From an uncultured Anaerotruncus sp. (GTDB taxonomy: Bacteria; Bacillota; Clostridia; Oscillospirales; Ruminococcaceae): a stretch of DNA of 48,260 nucleotides. A model generated the notes under the pieces. That model saw nothing but the letters and a program-made list of their open reading frames with translations, was not told the DNA's origin and did not search any database. A program made the translations under genes and the position numbers. Shown here piece by piece: positions 42,168-48,260 of this stretch. Within the stretch, counting starts at the first letter, position 1. Every line of letters starts with the position of its first letter. Location: positions 1 to 48,260 of the forward strand of contig CAJFPF010000042.1 of the NCBI GenBank assembly GCA_904398655.1. Direction: 5' to 3'.

Positions 42168-42208
42168 AAAATCCCCCGGGGGCAGTGCAATTGCCTGAGG
42201 GGGATTTT
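42168..42208. repeat. Terminator-like inverted repeat between divergent genes
   Basis: AAAATCCCCC (42168-42177) and GGGGGATTTT (42199-42208) are perfect complements, with a smaller GGCA/TGCC stem inside the loop. Each strand ends in a T-run of four or five. It lies in a divergent gap, where no gene obviously needs terminating. Confidence 0.7.
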
Positions 42209-42234
42209 CCACAGAGGAACCATCCGCAGAGCCC

Positions 42235-42263
42235 TTGCAACCCCGAAGGTTTCCCCTTATAAT
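42235..42263 (+). promoter_or_regulatory. Sigma-A promoter of the flavodoxin-like/aldo-keto reductase operon
   Basis: TTGCAA (42235-42240) and a perfect TATAAT (42258-42263) are exactly 17 bases apart. The start would be about 58 bases before the ATG. Confidence 0.82.
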
Positions 42264-42327
42264 GAATTTAGCGCAGCTGTTTGGGCGCGATTGGAAAGAA
42301 GTATTTTTATTAAGAAGGAGGAGCACC

Positions 42328-42858
42328 ATGAAGATTCTCATCTTAAACGGCAGCCCTCGGAAAAACGGCAATACCAAAGCGCTGCTGGAGCGGATTGCCA
42401 CAGGCGCGAAAGGACACGAAGTCGAGTGGGTGGACGTGGCTCGGCTGCGGGTCGGGGGCTGTTTGGGCTGTGACGCCTGCCGGAAAAACGGCGGGAACTG
42501 TGTGCAGCAGGACGATTTCCCCGCCTTATTGAAAAAGATCCAGGCCGCAGACTGCGTCCTGTTCGGTACCCCCGTCTACTTCTGGGGGATGTCCGCCCAA
42601 CTGAAGCTCTGTATCGACCGCTTATACGCGGGGGGAGAAGGCATCCTCCACAAAAAAGTGGGATTGGTGACGGTAGGCGCGGATGTGCTCAGCGGCCCCC
42701 AGTACCGGCTGATCAACGAGCAGTTCGCCTGCATTGCAGAGCATTTAAGCTGGGAAATCCTCTTCCAGGAGGCTGTGAGCGCCAGCGCGGCTGGGGAGGT
42801 CCTGGAGCAAACCGAGCTGCTGGCAAAAATGGAGGCATTGGGAGGACAACTGTCATGA
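42328..42858 (+). CDS. Flavodoxin-fold NAD(P)H-dependent FMN reductase-type protein
   Basis: A 176-residue flavodoxin-fold protein. The FMN phosphate loop is LNGSPRKNGNT (7-17), followed by a cysteine-rich CLGCDACRKNGGNC and the isoalloxazine-contact LFGTPVYFWGMSAQLKLCID. The paired cysteines are typical of the iron-sulfur flavoprotein/NADPH-dependent FMN reductase branch and may bind a cluster. AAGGAGGAG precedes the ATG at 42328. The stop overlaps the aldo/keto reductase start by four bases, so the two are coupled and may share electrons. Confidence 0.88.
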   Translation: MKILILNGSPRKNGNTKALLERIATGAKGHEVEWVDVARLRVGGCLGCDACRKNGGNCVQQDDFPALLKKIQAADCVLFGTPVYFWGMSAQLKLCIDRLYAGGEGILHKKVGLVTVGADVLSGPQYRLINEQFACIAEHLSWEILFQEAVSASAAGEVLEQTELLAKMEALGGQLS

Positions 42859-44003
42859 ATCATCGGCATCTAGGGAAAACCGGACTGATGGTCAGTGAGA
42901 TCGGGTTGGGGGGAGAGTGGCTCACCGGGCTGACCGAACAGCAGACCTTCCAGGTGATCGATGCGGCTCTGGCCGAGGGGATGAACTGCCTGGACATCTT
43001 TATGCCCCAGCCCCAAACCCGCAGCAATATCGGCCGGGCCCTGCGGGGACGCCGGGAAAAAATGCTGATCCAGGGGCATCTCGGGGCAATCTTTGAGGAC
43101 GGGCAGTACACCCGCAGCCGTCAGATGGACAAGGTGAAGGCCGCTTTTGACGATCTGCTCACCCGTCTGGAGACCGACTACATCGATATTGGGATGCTCC
43201 ACTATATCGACAGCATGGAGGAGTATGAACGGGTCATGGATGGGCCGTTCTATGCCTATGCCCGGGAACTGAAGGATCAGAGGGTCATCCGCCATATCGG
43301 CATGAGCTCCCACAACCCCCAGGTCTCCCTGCGGGCAGTGGAGGAGGGGCGGATCGAGGTGCTCATGTTCAGTTTAAATCCCGCCTACGATCTGGAGGGC
43401 TCCGACGCCACCATTGAGGAGATGATGAAATTCCGGGACCTCCAGTCTGACCAGTGGCTGGTAAACACTGCCCGGCAGGAGCTCTACGCCCGCTGTGCCG
43501 CCGACGGGGTGGGGATCACCGTGATGAAGCCTCTGGGGGCGGGCAGCCTGCTGGACGCCAAAAGCTCCCCCTTTGGGGTGGCTATGACGGTGACCCAGTG
43601 CTGCCACTACTGCTTGACCCGGCCGGGCGTGTCCAGCGTACTGGTGGGTTGCCGCACGCCGGAACAGGTACACATCGCCGCCTGTTATGCCACTGCCACT
43701 CCGGAGGAAAAAGCCTACGGCCACATCTTCAGTGCCGGCCGCAGCATCCAGATGACCGGCCGCTGCATGTACTGCAACCACTGCCAGCCTTGCCCCGCCC
43801 ACATCGATGTGGCGGAGGTCACCAAATTCTTGGACCTGGCCCGGCAGCAGCCCCAGGTCCCGGAGACCGTCCGGGAGCACTATCTGGCTTTGGAACACCA
43901 CGCCGGCGATTGCATCCAGTGCGGCAGCTGTGAGCAAAACTGCCCATTTGGAGTTCCTGTGCGGGAGAATATGGCCCGCGCCCAAGAACTGTTTGGGCGC
44001 TGA
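42855..44003 (+). CDS. Aldo/keto reductase with C-terminal ferredoxin-like domain
   Basis: A 382-residue protein. Residues 1-280 form an aldo/keto reductase TIM barrel (LGKTGLMVSEIGLGGEWLTG, DYIDIGMLHYID, IRHIGMSSHNP). The C-terminal part has two 4Fe-4S-type motifs: Cys304, 307, 310, 313 (CMYCNHCQPCP) and Cys353, 356, 359, 363 (CIQCGSCEQNCP). Such fusions suggest electron transfer between clusters and the reductase or its flavoprotein partner, rather than simple NADPH use. The ATG overlaps the previous stop. The substrate is unknown. Confidence 0.92.
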   Translation: MNHRHLGKTGLMVSEIGLGGEWLTGLTEQQTFQVIDAALAEGMNCLDIFMPQPQTRSNIGRALRGRREKMLIQGHLGAIFEDGQYTRSRQMDKVKAAFDDLLTRLETDYIDIGMLHYIDSMEEYERVMDGPFYAYARELKDQRVIRHIGMSSHNPQVSLRAVEEGRIEVLMFSLNPAYDLEGSDATIEEMMKFRDLQSDQWLVNTARQELYARCAADGVGITVMKPLGAGSLLDAKSSPFGVAMTVTQCCHYCLTRPGVSSVLVGCRTPEQVHIAACYATATPEEKAYGHIFSAGRSIQMTGRCMYCNHCQPCPAHIDVAEVTKFLDLARQQPQVPETVREHYLALEHHAGDCIQCGSCEQNCPFGVPVRENMARAQELFGR

Positions 44004-44008
44004 GACGC

Positions 44009-44046
44009 AAAAAAGCGTGGAGAGGAAGTCCCTCTCCACGCTTTTT
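44009..44046. terminator. Bidirectional intrinsic terminator between aldo/keto reductase and corA
   Basis: Twelve-base arms (44014-44025 and 44031-44042), extended by A-T pairs, close a five-base loop. It lies between convergent genes with A/T runs on each side. Confidence 0.93.
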
Positions 44047-44056
44047 GAATCTTCGA

Positions 44057-44992
44057 TTATCGCAAAATATCCTTTTTGACCAATACAATGCCGCCAATGG
44101 TACAAAAGATCACCGACAAAACCAACGGCACCCACCAAACCGGGAAGGGTAGCCCTGAAACGTTCATCCCGTAGAAACTGAAGACAATGGTGGGGATGGC
44201 CATGATGATGGTGATGATGGTCAGTGTCTTCATGACAATATTCAAGTTGTTGGAGATCACCGATGCAAAGGCATCCATGGTGCCCGAAAGGATCCCCGAA
44301 TAGATGTTGCCCATCTCAATAGCCTGCTTGACCTCGATGAGCACATCCTCCAACAGGTCCTCGTCCTCCTCATAGAGCTTGATGATCCGGCCCCGGAGGA
44401 TCTTTTCCAGGGTGATCTCATTGGCCTTTAGGGAAGTGGAGAAATAGACCAGGGATTTCTCCAAACCCAGCAGTTGGATCAGCTCCTTGTTGCGCATCGA
44501 CTGGTGGAGCCGGTGCTCGGTGTTGGAGGAGATCCGGTCGATCTGTTTCAGATAGATGAGAAACCGTGCCGCGATCCGCAGCAGAGCCAGTAACAAAAAC
44601 CGGGTCTTCATGGAGGTCTGGAGCCCCTTCACCCGCCCCTCTGCCATGTCATTGATGGTGAGGTTGTCGTCCAAACAGACGGTGAGCACATAGTCCTTGG
44701 TGATAATAATCCCCATAGGCAGGGTGGTATAGAGCACCGACTGGTTCTCGTCCTCCTGTTCCTCCGCAGAGGGGTAGTCCACAATCACCAGAGTCTGCCC
44801 CTCATCGCTTTCAATACGGGAGCTCTCCTCCTCGTCCAGGGCAGCCCGGACAAAGTCCGCCTCTACCCCCAGGTCATTGGACAGATAGGCCACCTCCGCC
44901 TCAGTAGGTCTGATGACAGAGATCCAACAGCCGGGTTCTGGGGCGTCAATCTGGAGGATCCGGTTGTCCACAGTTTTGTAAAAGTTCAGCAT
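44057..44992 (-). CDS. corA: CorA-family divalent metal ion transporter
   Basis: A pentameric Mg2+ (or Co2+/Ni2+) channel of 311 residues. A large cytoplasmic N-terminal domain is followed by a long stalk helix and two membrane helices: MKTLTIITIIMAIPTIVFSF ending in the signature YGMN (274-277), then VPLVLSVIFCTIGGIVLV. The ATG is preceded by AAAGGGG, which is caught in a hairpin of the leader. The substrate ion is inferred from the family only. Confidence 0.93.
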   Translation of the reverse strand: MLNFYKTVDNRILQIDAPEPGCWISVIRPTEAEVAYLSNDLGVEADFVRAALDEEESSRIESDEGQTLVIVDYPSAEEQEDENQSVLYTTLPMGIIITKDYVLTVCLDDNLTINDMAEGRVKGLQTSMKTRFLLLALLRIAARFLIYLKQIDRISSNTEHRLHQSMRNKELIQLLGLEKSLVYFSTSLKANEITLEKILRGRIIKLYEEDEDLLEDVLIEVKQAIEMGNIYSGILSGTMDAFASVISNNLNIVMKTLTIITIIMAIPTIVFSFYGMNVSGLPFPVWWVPLVLSVIFCTIGGIVLVKKDILR

Positions 44993-45138
44993 CCGATACC
45001 CCTTTCTCGGGGTATCCTCAGTGCGCGAGCATGCCCCGACAATATTTTCTTTTCTGTCTACTGCAACTACTTCCAGGGTCAGGGTTCACGCTGGCACCTC
45101 CCAAACGCTCAATTTGGCGCCCGGAATCTCCGGACGCC
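44993..45138 (-). promoter_or_regulatory. Structured corA leader with a hairpin covering the ribosome-binding site
   Basis: The transcript from the promoter below has about 145 leader bases. It opens with a nine-pair stem GGCGTCCGG/CCGGGCGCC (one G-U pair; about 45116-45138) and ends with GATACCCC (45016-45009) pairing with GGGGTATC (45002-44995) around a GAGAAA loop. This final stem includes the Shine-Dalgarno AAAGGGG two bases before the ATG. Such a shape fits translational control, perhaps by Mg2+. I compared it with the M-box consensus and did not find a match. Confidence 0.5.
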
Positions 45139-45144
45139 TCTCTT

Positions 45145-45172
45145 ATTATAGCACATAAACCCGTGAATGCAA
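45145..45172 (-). promoter_or_regulatory. Sigma-A-type promoter of corA
   Basis: On the minus strand TTGCAT (45172-45167) and a perfect TATAAT (45150-45145) are 16 bases apart. Confidence 0.72.
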
Positions 45173-45215
45173 GCGTATTCCACCGGGAAACGCCAAAAAA
45201 AATCTCTAATCCGCC

Positions 45216-45259
45216 ACAACGGCTGAAATTCAGCGTATTTGCCAAATTTCAGCCGTTGT
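45216..45259. repeat. Fifteen-base inverted repeat between the carboxypeptidase gene and corA
   Basis: ACAACGGCTGAAATT (45216-45230) and AATTTCAGCCGTTGT (45245-45259) are perfect complements with a 14-base loop. On the minus strand eight T residues follow about 12 bases after the stem. It may end the carboxypeptidase transcript, or act as an operator for corA, whose promoter begins 44 bases further. Confidence 0.75.
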
Positions 45260-45294
45260 ATGGACGTTTTCCCGCTATAGAATGACCTTCTATT

Positions 45295-46266
45295 TTAAGC
45301 TGCCGGGGCAAGTATCTGCTCCAACGCCGCCAGAGCTTGCTGTGCTGTCTGATAACGCGCATCATTGGAGGTGGCGCCCAAAATACACACCAAAAATGAC
45401 TGCTCGCCTTGCTCATACAGTACCACCAAGTTGTAGCAATTCTCCAGGGAACCCGTTTTGACCCCCGTTACATTTCCATGGTAGTATTCTGAGGTGGGGT
45501 CCAACAGGAGATTGGTATTCTGCCACACCTGGAGGCTGCCATCCGGCAATGTGGCCGTATAGCTGCTCTGGGCCACCATCTCCCGGAACCAGGCGTGCGA
45601 CAACAGCCGCTCGGCCACCATTTTCACATCTTCAGCTGTCGTAACCGCCTGTAAATCGAATCCACTGGGATCATAGAGAACCGTCTCTCCATAGCCCTCC
45701 TCCTGTAAATAGACGCCAAGGTGATCCAGAAAGGACTCCACCCGCTCCTGTCCAGCACCAGCCTGCGGGGAAAGCAGGCTGCCACAATAATCTGCCACCG
45801 CATAGGCGGCGTCATTTCCCGATGGGACCAGCATAGCGGCCAAGAGATTGTGTAAAAAGTAATCCTGCGGCAGGATCCCGGCCACCGAGGAGCCAGGTTT
45901 TGTCAAAGCCAGCGCTTGGGCGTTTACGGAAACCACCTCTTCCAAATCTGCCATTTCTGCCGCATAGTCCACCGCAAACAGCTTCGCCAGGCTGGCAGGC
46001 GGCAAGGGGGTCTGTTCGCCCTGGGCAAAGAGAGGTGCCTCCTCTCCCAGTTGGGTCACCAGCAGAGCTTGCACGGAAGGGGGTTCCTCCTGGAAGGTTT
46101 TGGCCAGGGCCTCTCGCAGTTGGGTCCGTTGCTCTAGGGATCCCCAAAGGTCCACCGCCCGGGATGCGGCCCAGAATGCCGCTACCGCAGCCAAAATAAG
46201 CAGCAACAGGGCCGCAACACATCCGCAGCCCTGTCTCCTCCTCCTCCTTACCCGCCTTTTTTGCAT
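45295..46266 (-). CDS. D-alanyl-D-alanine carboxypeptidase (serine, S11-like)
   Basis: A 323-residue membrane-anchored peptidase that trims the terminal D-alanine of peptidoglycan stems. An arginine-rich start (MQKRRVRRRRRQG) leads to a membrane helix (about 16-34). The active-site motifs of penicillin-binding enzymes are SLAK at 92-95 (Ser92, Lys95), SGN at 149-151 and KTG at 270-272. No PBP5-type C-terminal anchor is visible, so the N-terminal helix is the anchor. GGAGGTGGGGAG precedes the ATG. It resembles VanY/DacF-like proteins of spore formers but cannot be assigned to sporulation. Confidence 0.9.
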   Translation of the reverse strand: MQKRRVRRRRRQGCGCVAALLLLILAAVAAFWAASRAVDLWGSLEQRTQLREALAKTFQEEPPSVQALLVTQLGEEAPLFAQGEQTPLPPASLAKLFAVDYAAEMADLEEVVSVNAQALALTKPGSSVAGILPQDYFLHNLLAAMLVPSGNDAAYAVADYCGSLLSPQAGAGQERVESFLDHLGVYLQEEGYGETVLYDPSGFDLQAVTTAEDVKMVAERLLSHAWFREMVAQSSYTATLPDGSLQVWQNTNLLLDPTSEYYHGNVTGVKTGSLENCYNLVVLYEQGEQSFLVCILGATSNDARYQTAQQALAALEQILAPAA

Positions 46267-46284
46267 CTCCCCACCTCCATGGAT

Positions 46285-46322
46285 AAAAAATCCGGGGTCC
46301 CCAAGGGAAGGGGCCCCGGATT
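46285..46322 (-). terminator. Intrinsic terminator after the DUF4358 lipoprotein gene
   Basis: Arms 46289-46302 and 46309-46322 pair over 13 bases with a single mismatch. Six T residues follow on the minus strand. The carboxypeptidase gene begins 19 bases further on and may depend on read-through or a promoter I cannot see. Confidence 0.88.
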
Positions 46323-46336
46323 ACAAATGTTACCGA

Positions 46337-46825
46337 TCAAAACTGATCCTCAAATGCCTGTTCCGCAGGGGAAGGGTCATCAGCCACCACCAACATCACA
46401 TACTGGCCGTGGGTAAAGGTCACCGCCCCATCCAGCTTAGTCAGCTCTTCGGGGATATAGTTTTCGTAGGCCGCACGCTGATCCTTGACCCGTTGATCGA
46501 CCGCCTCCTGAGCAAGGGATACATCAGCGGCGTCCTTCATTTTGATGACAGTCACCTCTTCAGCGGTGGCACGGGAACCACTGGTATACATACAGGCGTC
46601 CTCCACCTTCTCCGTATCCAGCAGGTAAAAATCAAAGAACAGATCCCCATCTACAGTGGTCATATTGTCCACAAAGGTCAACTGGCCCGCTACCGCCTCC
46701 ACAACCTCCGCCGCTGTAGGCTGTTTCTCCTCCGCGGACTGGCTTTCCGACTGCTGGGAACCGCCGCAAGCCGTCAAGGCTACACAAGCCGCCAAAGCCA
46801 AAAAGCCCAATAATTGTTTTCTCAT
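46337..46825 (-). CDS. DUF4358 family lipoprotein
   Basis: A 162-residue secreted lipoprotein. The signal peptide MRKQLLGFLALAACVALTAC ends in the lipobox LTAC with Cys20. The mature part carries the DUF4358 pattern: YTSGSRATAEEVTVIKMKDA, then VKDQRAAYENYIPEELTKLD and HGQYVMLVVADDP. The function of this family, frequent in gut Clostridia, is unknown. It starts 15 bases after the SGNH hydrolase gene and likely shares its transcript, which suggests a common envelope role. Confidence 0.9.
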   Translation of the reverse strand: MRKQLLGFLALAACVALTACGGSQQSESQSAEEKQPTAAEVVEAVAGQLTFVDNMTTVDGDLFFDFYLLDTEKVEDACMYTSGSRATAEEVTVIKMKDAADVSLAQEAVDQRVKDQRAAYENYIPEELTKLDGAVTFTHGQYVMLVVADDPSPAEQAFEDQF

Positions 46826-46840
46826 GATACCATTCCTTTC

Positions 46841-47737
46841 TTATGACGCCACCGTGTGACGTTTTAGGTATTCAAACCATTTTGAGTAATAATCGGGACC
46901 AAAATGCATGCCATCTGCGGGAGAGGCCTCATCAGGGAGCATTCCATTCTCGTCTTTCATGCACTCCGCCACATTCAGGTAGTAGACCTGCTTCTCTCCA
47001 CACAGTTCCATCAGCGCCTGATTGAACTGGTCAATTTTGGTATTGTCCAAGTTGTAATTGTTGTTTTGGGTGACCGGGAGCATCGATTGGACATAGATGA
47101 TCGCATTGGGCTGGAGTTCCTTGATGTCATCCAATACGGCACCATATCGAGCGATAAAGAATTCCTCCGAATCCCCGCGCACCTCATTGCCGCCCAACAT
47201 CACATAGACCTTGGCATATTGCTTCTGCCCCAGAGACTCCATAATGGGGATTCGGGTGCCATCCTCCTGGCGAACGGATTCCTTGGTATAGATGGTGTCA
47301 AAATTGACGCCTGTATCTGCTAGGACATCCGCATTTTCCATGATTTGATAGAGGGAAATGCCGCTGGTGATGGAGTCCCCCACAAATACCGCATCGTCAA
47401 AATAGTCGCTGCGGACCCGCTCGGTTTCGGGAAGGGCTTGTCCATAGACCTCGCTCCCCTGCGCAGAGGCCTGCTCCTCTGAGGAAGAGGATGGCGGTGC
47501 GCTTTCAGAGGAGCTTGCCTGTTCTTGTGAGGAGCTGGATTCCATTTCAGAAGAGGATTCTGGCCGGGAGCTGGAAACAACGGGGGCAGGATCCCCAGCG
47601 TCTCCAGAAACCTTCTGCCAAGCCAAAGCAATGGCCAAAGAGAGCACCAAGGCAATGGCTACTATCGCCAATACCTGCCAAAAGTTATTTTTATTCCGAG
47701 GGCGCTGATGCACCCGATATGGCTTTTGATAACTCAT
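46841..47737 (-). CDS. Membrane-anchored SGNH/GDSL-family hydrolase
   Basis: A 298-residue protein with a cytoplasmic tail, one membrane helix (about 20-40), a Ser/Glu-rich linker (54-95) and an extracytoplasmic SGNH domain. Catalytic blocks are FVGDSITSG (Ser122), LGGNEV (Asn184) and the Asp275/His278 pair in PADGMHFG. SGNH enzymes are esterases or O-acyl transferases; a wall-polymer acyl substrate is plausible but unproven. It heads a two-gene operon with a DUF4358 lipoprotein and has its own promoter. Confidence 0.91.
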   Translation of the reverse strand: MSYQKPYRVHQRPRNKNNFWQVLAIVAIALVLSLAIALAWQKVSGDAGDPAPVVSSSRPESSSEMESSSSQEQASSSESAPPSSSSEEQASAQGSEVYGQALPETERVRSDYFDDAVFVGDSITSGISLYQIMENADVLADTGVNFDTIYTKESVRQEDGTRIPIMESLGQKQYAKVYVMLGGNEVRGDSEEFFIARYGAVLDDIKELQPNAIIYVQSMLPVTQNNNYNLDNTKIDQFNQALMELCGEKQVYYLNVAECMKDENGMLPDEASPADGMHFGPDYYSKWFEYLKRHTVAS

Positions 47738-47788
47738 GTCTTTACACCTTGTTTAGCTATAATATGGGGGACGTTAAAAGCGTCTTTT

Positions 47789-47817
47789 ATTATACCTTAA
47801 CTTTCCAGTGTTGTAAA
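47789..47817 (-). promoter_or_regulatory. Sigma-A promoter of the SGNH-DUF4358 operon
   Basis: On the minus strand TTTACA (47817-47812) and a perfect TATAAT (47794-47789) have 17-base spacing, about 52 bases before the ATG. Confidence 0.8.
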
Positions 47818-47860
47818 GCAGGACTTCTCAATTGTGAGGAAAATTCACATCGTTCAAAAT

Positions 47861-47958
47861 CTATACACAAAGTTATAAACACTTTCCACTAAGTTTTCCA
47901 CCATTCGTCCTTCCTGTTCCACTGCACCTTTCCCCCAACCTTCCCCGCCTTTTCCACA
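47861..47958. other. Gene-free A+T-rich stretch with DnaA-box-like sequences
   Basis: Within the 439-base gap 47738-48176 only two promoters are recognisable. Between them lie three nonamers with one mismatch to TTATNCACA: CTATACACA (47861-47869), TTATAAACA (47873-47881) and TTTTCCACA (47950-47958). A weaker TTTTCCACC lies at 47894-47902. No dnaA, dnaN or rpmH is nearby. A 72-residue minus-strand frame here shows no protein features. Confidence 0.3.
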
Positions 47959-48094
47959 GCTTCTAAACCAATTTTTCCTTTCAAGTGAACACGGTTTAAA
48001 GCCACTTGTTTTTGTATTGCGTACTTTTACCGACATTTTTCCCAGATTATACCGTTTGTCATATCCTTTCAAAATCCTTCCGTCAAATTTTACC

Positions 48095-48123
48095 TTGACA
48101 ATCCCCGCCTCCTATGTTAAAAT
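48095..48123 (+). promoter_or_regulatory. Sigma-A promoter of tRNA-Leu
   Basis: TTGACA (48095-48100) is a perfect -35 box and TAAAAT (48118-48123) a good -10, with 17-base spacing. The start near 48130 leaves a precursor leader of about 47 bases. Confidence 0.88.
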
Positions 48124-48176
48124 AGCGTTTGTCGAATGTGGCAGTGGATATTTCTCCCTGCTCGTCAGGACGGTAT

Positions 48177-48259
48177 GCGGTGGTGCTGGAATCGGCAGAC
48201 AGGCACGTTTGAGGGGCGTGTGCGCGAGCGTGTGGGTTCAAGTCCCATCCACCGCACCA
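48177..48259 (+). tRNA. tRNA-Leu (anticodon GAG)
   Basis: The acceptor stem GCGGTGG (48177-48183) pairs with CCACCGC (48249-48255), followed by an encoded ACCA end. The anticodon arm CACGT-TTGAGGG-GCGTG gives anticodon GAG, which reads CTC and CTT leucine codons. The T arm is GTGGG-TTCAAGT-CCCAT. A long variable arm, as in class II tRNAs (Leu, Ser, Tyr), fits leucine. This tRNA can pair with the CTC specifier of the leuA T-box in the same window. Confidence 0.95.
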
Positions 48260-48260
48260 A

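Noticed and set aside
44993-45138. M-box (ykoK) magnesium riboswitch ahead of corA
   Set aside because: The expected conserved M-box core segments are not seen; only generic hairpins are present, so the leader is listed as unclassified.
47854-48072. A 72-residue minus-strand frame in the gap before the tRNA
   Set aside because: No domain, no clear ribosome-binding site, and it overlaps A+T-rich regulatory sequence.
48130-48136. A TGTCGAA 0A-box match at the tRNA-Leu start site
   Set aside because: A seven-base motif is expected several times by chance in a window of this size, and Spo0A control of a tRNA is unlikely.
1-48260. Mobile elements, prophage, CRISPR arrays or defence genes
   Set aside because: I saw no transposase, integrase, phage structural gene, or regularly spaced repeats. 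The only SLOG protein has no effector or defence partner.

Overview
The window comes from an anaerobic, endospore-forming member of the Clostridia. The evidence is spo0A, spoIVB, the whole eight-gene spoIIIA operon, a gerA-type germination operon, [FeFe]-hydrogenase maturases and leucine T-box control. The GC-rich sequence, the gene complement and the frequent TTG/GTG starts suit a gut Oscillospiraceae-type genome (Flavonifractor/Pseudoflavonifractor-like). That placement is an inference from style, not from a database search. The DNA reads as normal core chromosome: I see no insertion sequence, prophage, CRISPR array or rRNA.

Layout, left to right. (1) 1-6.0 kb: a cut gene, a leaderless amidase with an SH3b domain, an iron-dependent alcohol dehydrogenase divergent from a LysR regulator, citrate synthase and MutY. 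(2) 6.1-13.9 kb: spo0A and spoIVB, a small SLOG protein, a GerA/GerB/GerC germinant-receptor operon and a divergent DUF421-DUF4363 pair. (3) 14-15.9 kb: LUD protein, HAD phosphatase and GNAT acetyltransferase. (4) 16-20.3 kb: a TM1266-hydE-hydG-hydF operon behind a leader with an intrinsic terminator. (5) 20.4-26.3 kb: a polar amino acid ABC transporter, leuA behind a T-box, and tyrS. (6) 26.4-37 kb: a tightly packed minus-strand cluster read as asp23, nusB, a TsaD-like gene, xseA, xseB, ispA, a PAP2-like gene, dxs, tlyA, nadK, argR, recN. (7) 37.1-42.1 kb: spoIIIAA to spoIIIAH. (8) 42.3-48.3 kb: flavodoxin-like protein plus an aldo/keto reductase with a ferredoxin domain, CorA, a D,D-carboxypeptidase, two secreted proteins and tRNA-Leu(GAG).

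Sporulation is the theme of much of the minus strand. In many clostridia recN is followed directly by spoIVB and spo0A. Here about 18 kb of metabolism, germination and hydrogenase-maturation genes lies between them. The engulfment channel (SpoIIIA), the sigma-K checkpoint protease (SpoIVB), the master regulator (Spo0A) and a germinant receptor thus all lie within 36 kb.

The most notable observations are: a Spo0A whose receiver domain has lost the phospho-acceptor aspartate (Glu56), the switch lysine (Leu108) and the usual acidic pair; an undescribed-looking structured leader with terminator and antiterminator-like pairing ahead of the hydrogenase maturation genes; a corA leader whose last hairpin covers the Shine-Dalgarno sequence; and an amidase lacking its usual first zinc ligand. 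Gene starts were moved from the longest possible reading frame wherever a Shine-Dalgarno sequence or gene overlap decided the question.
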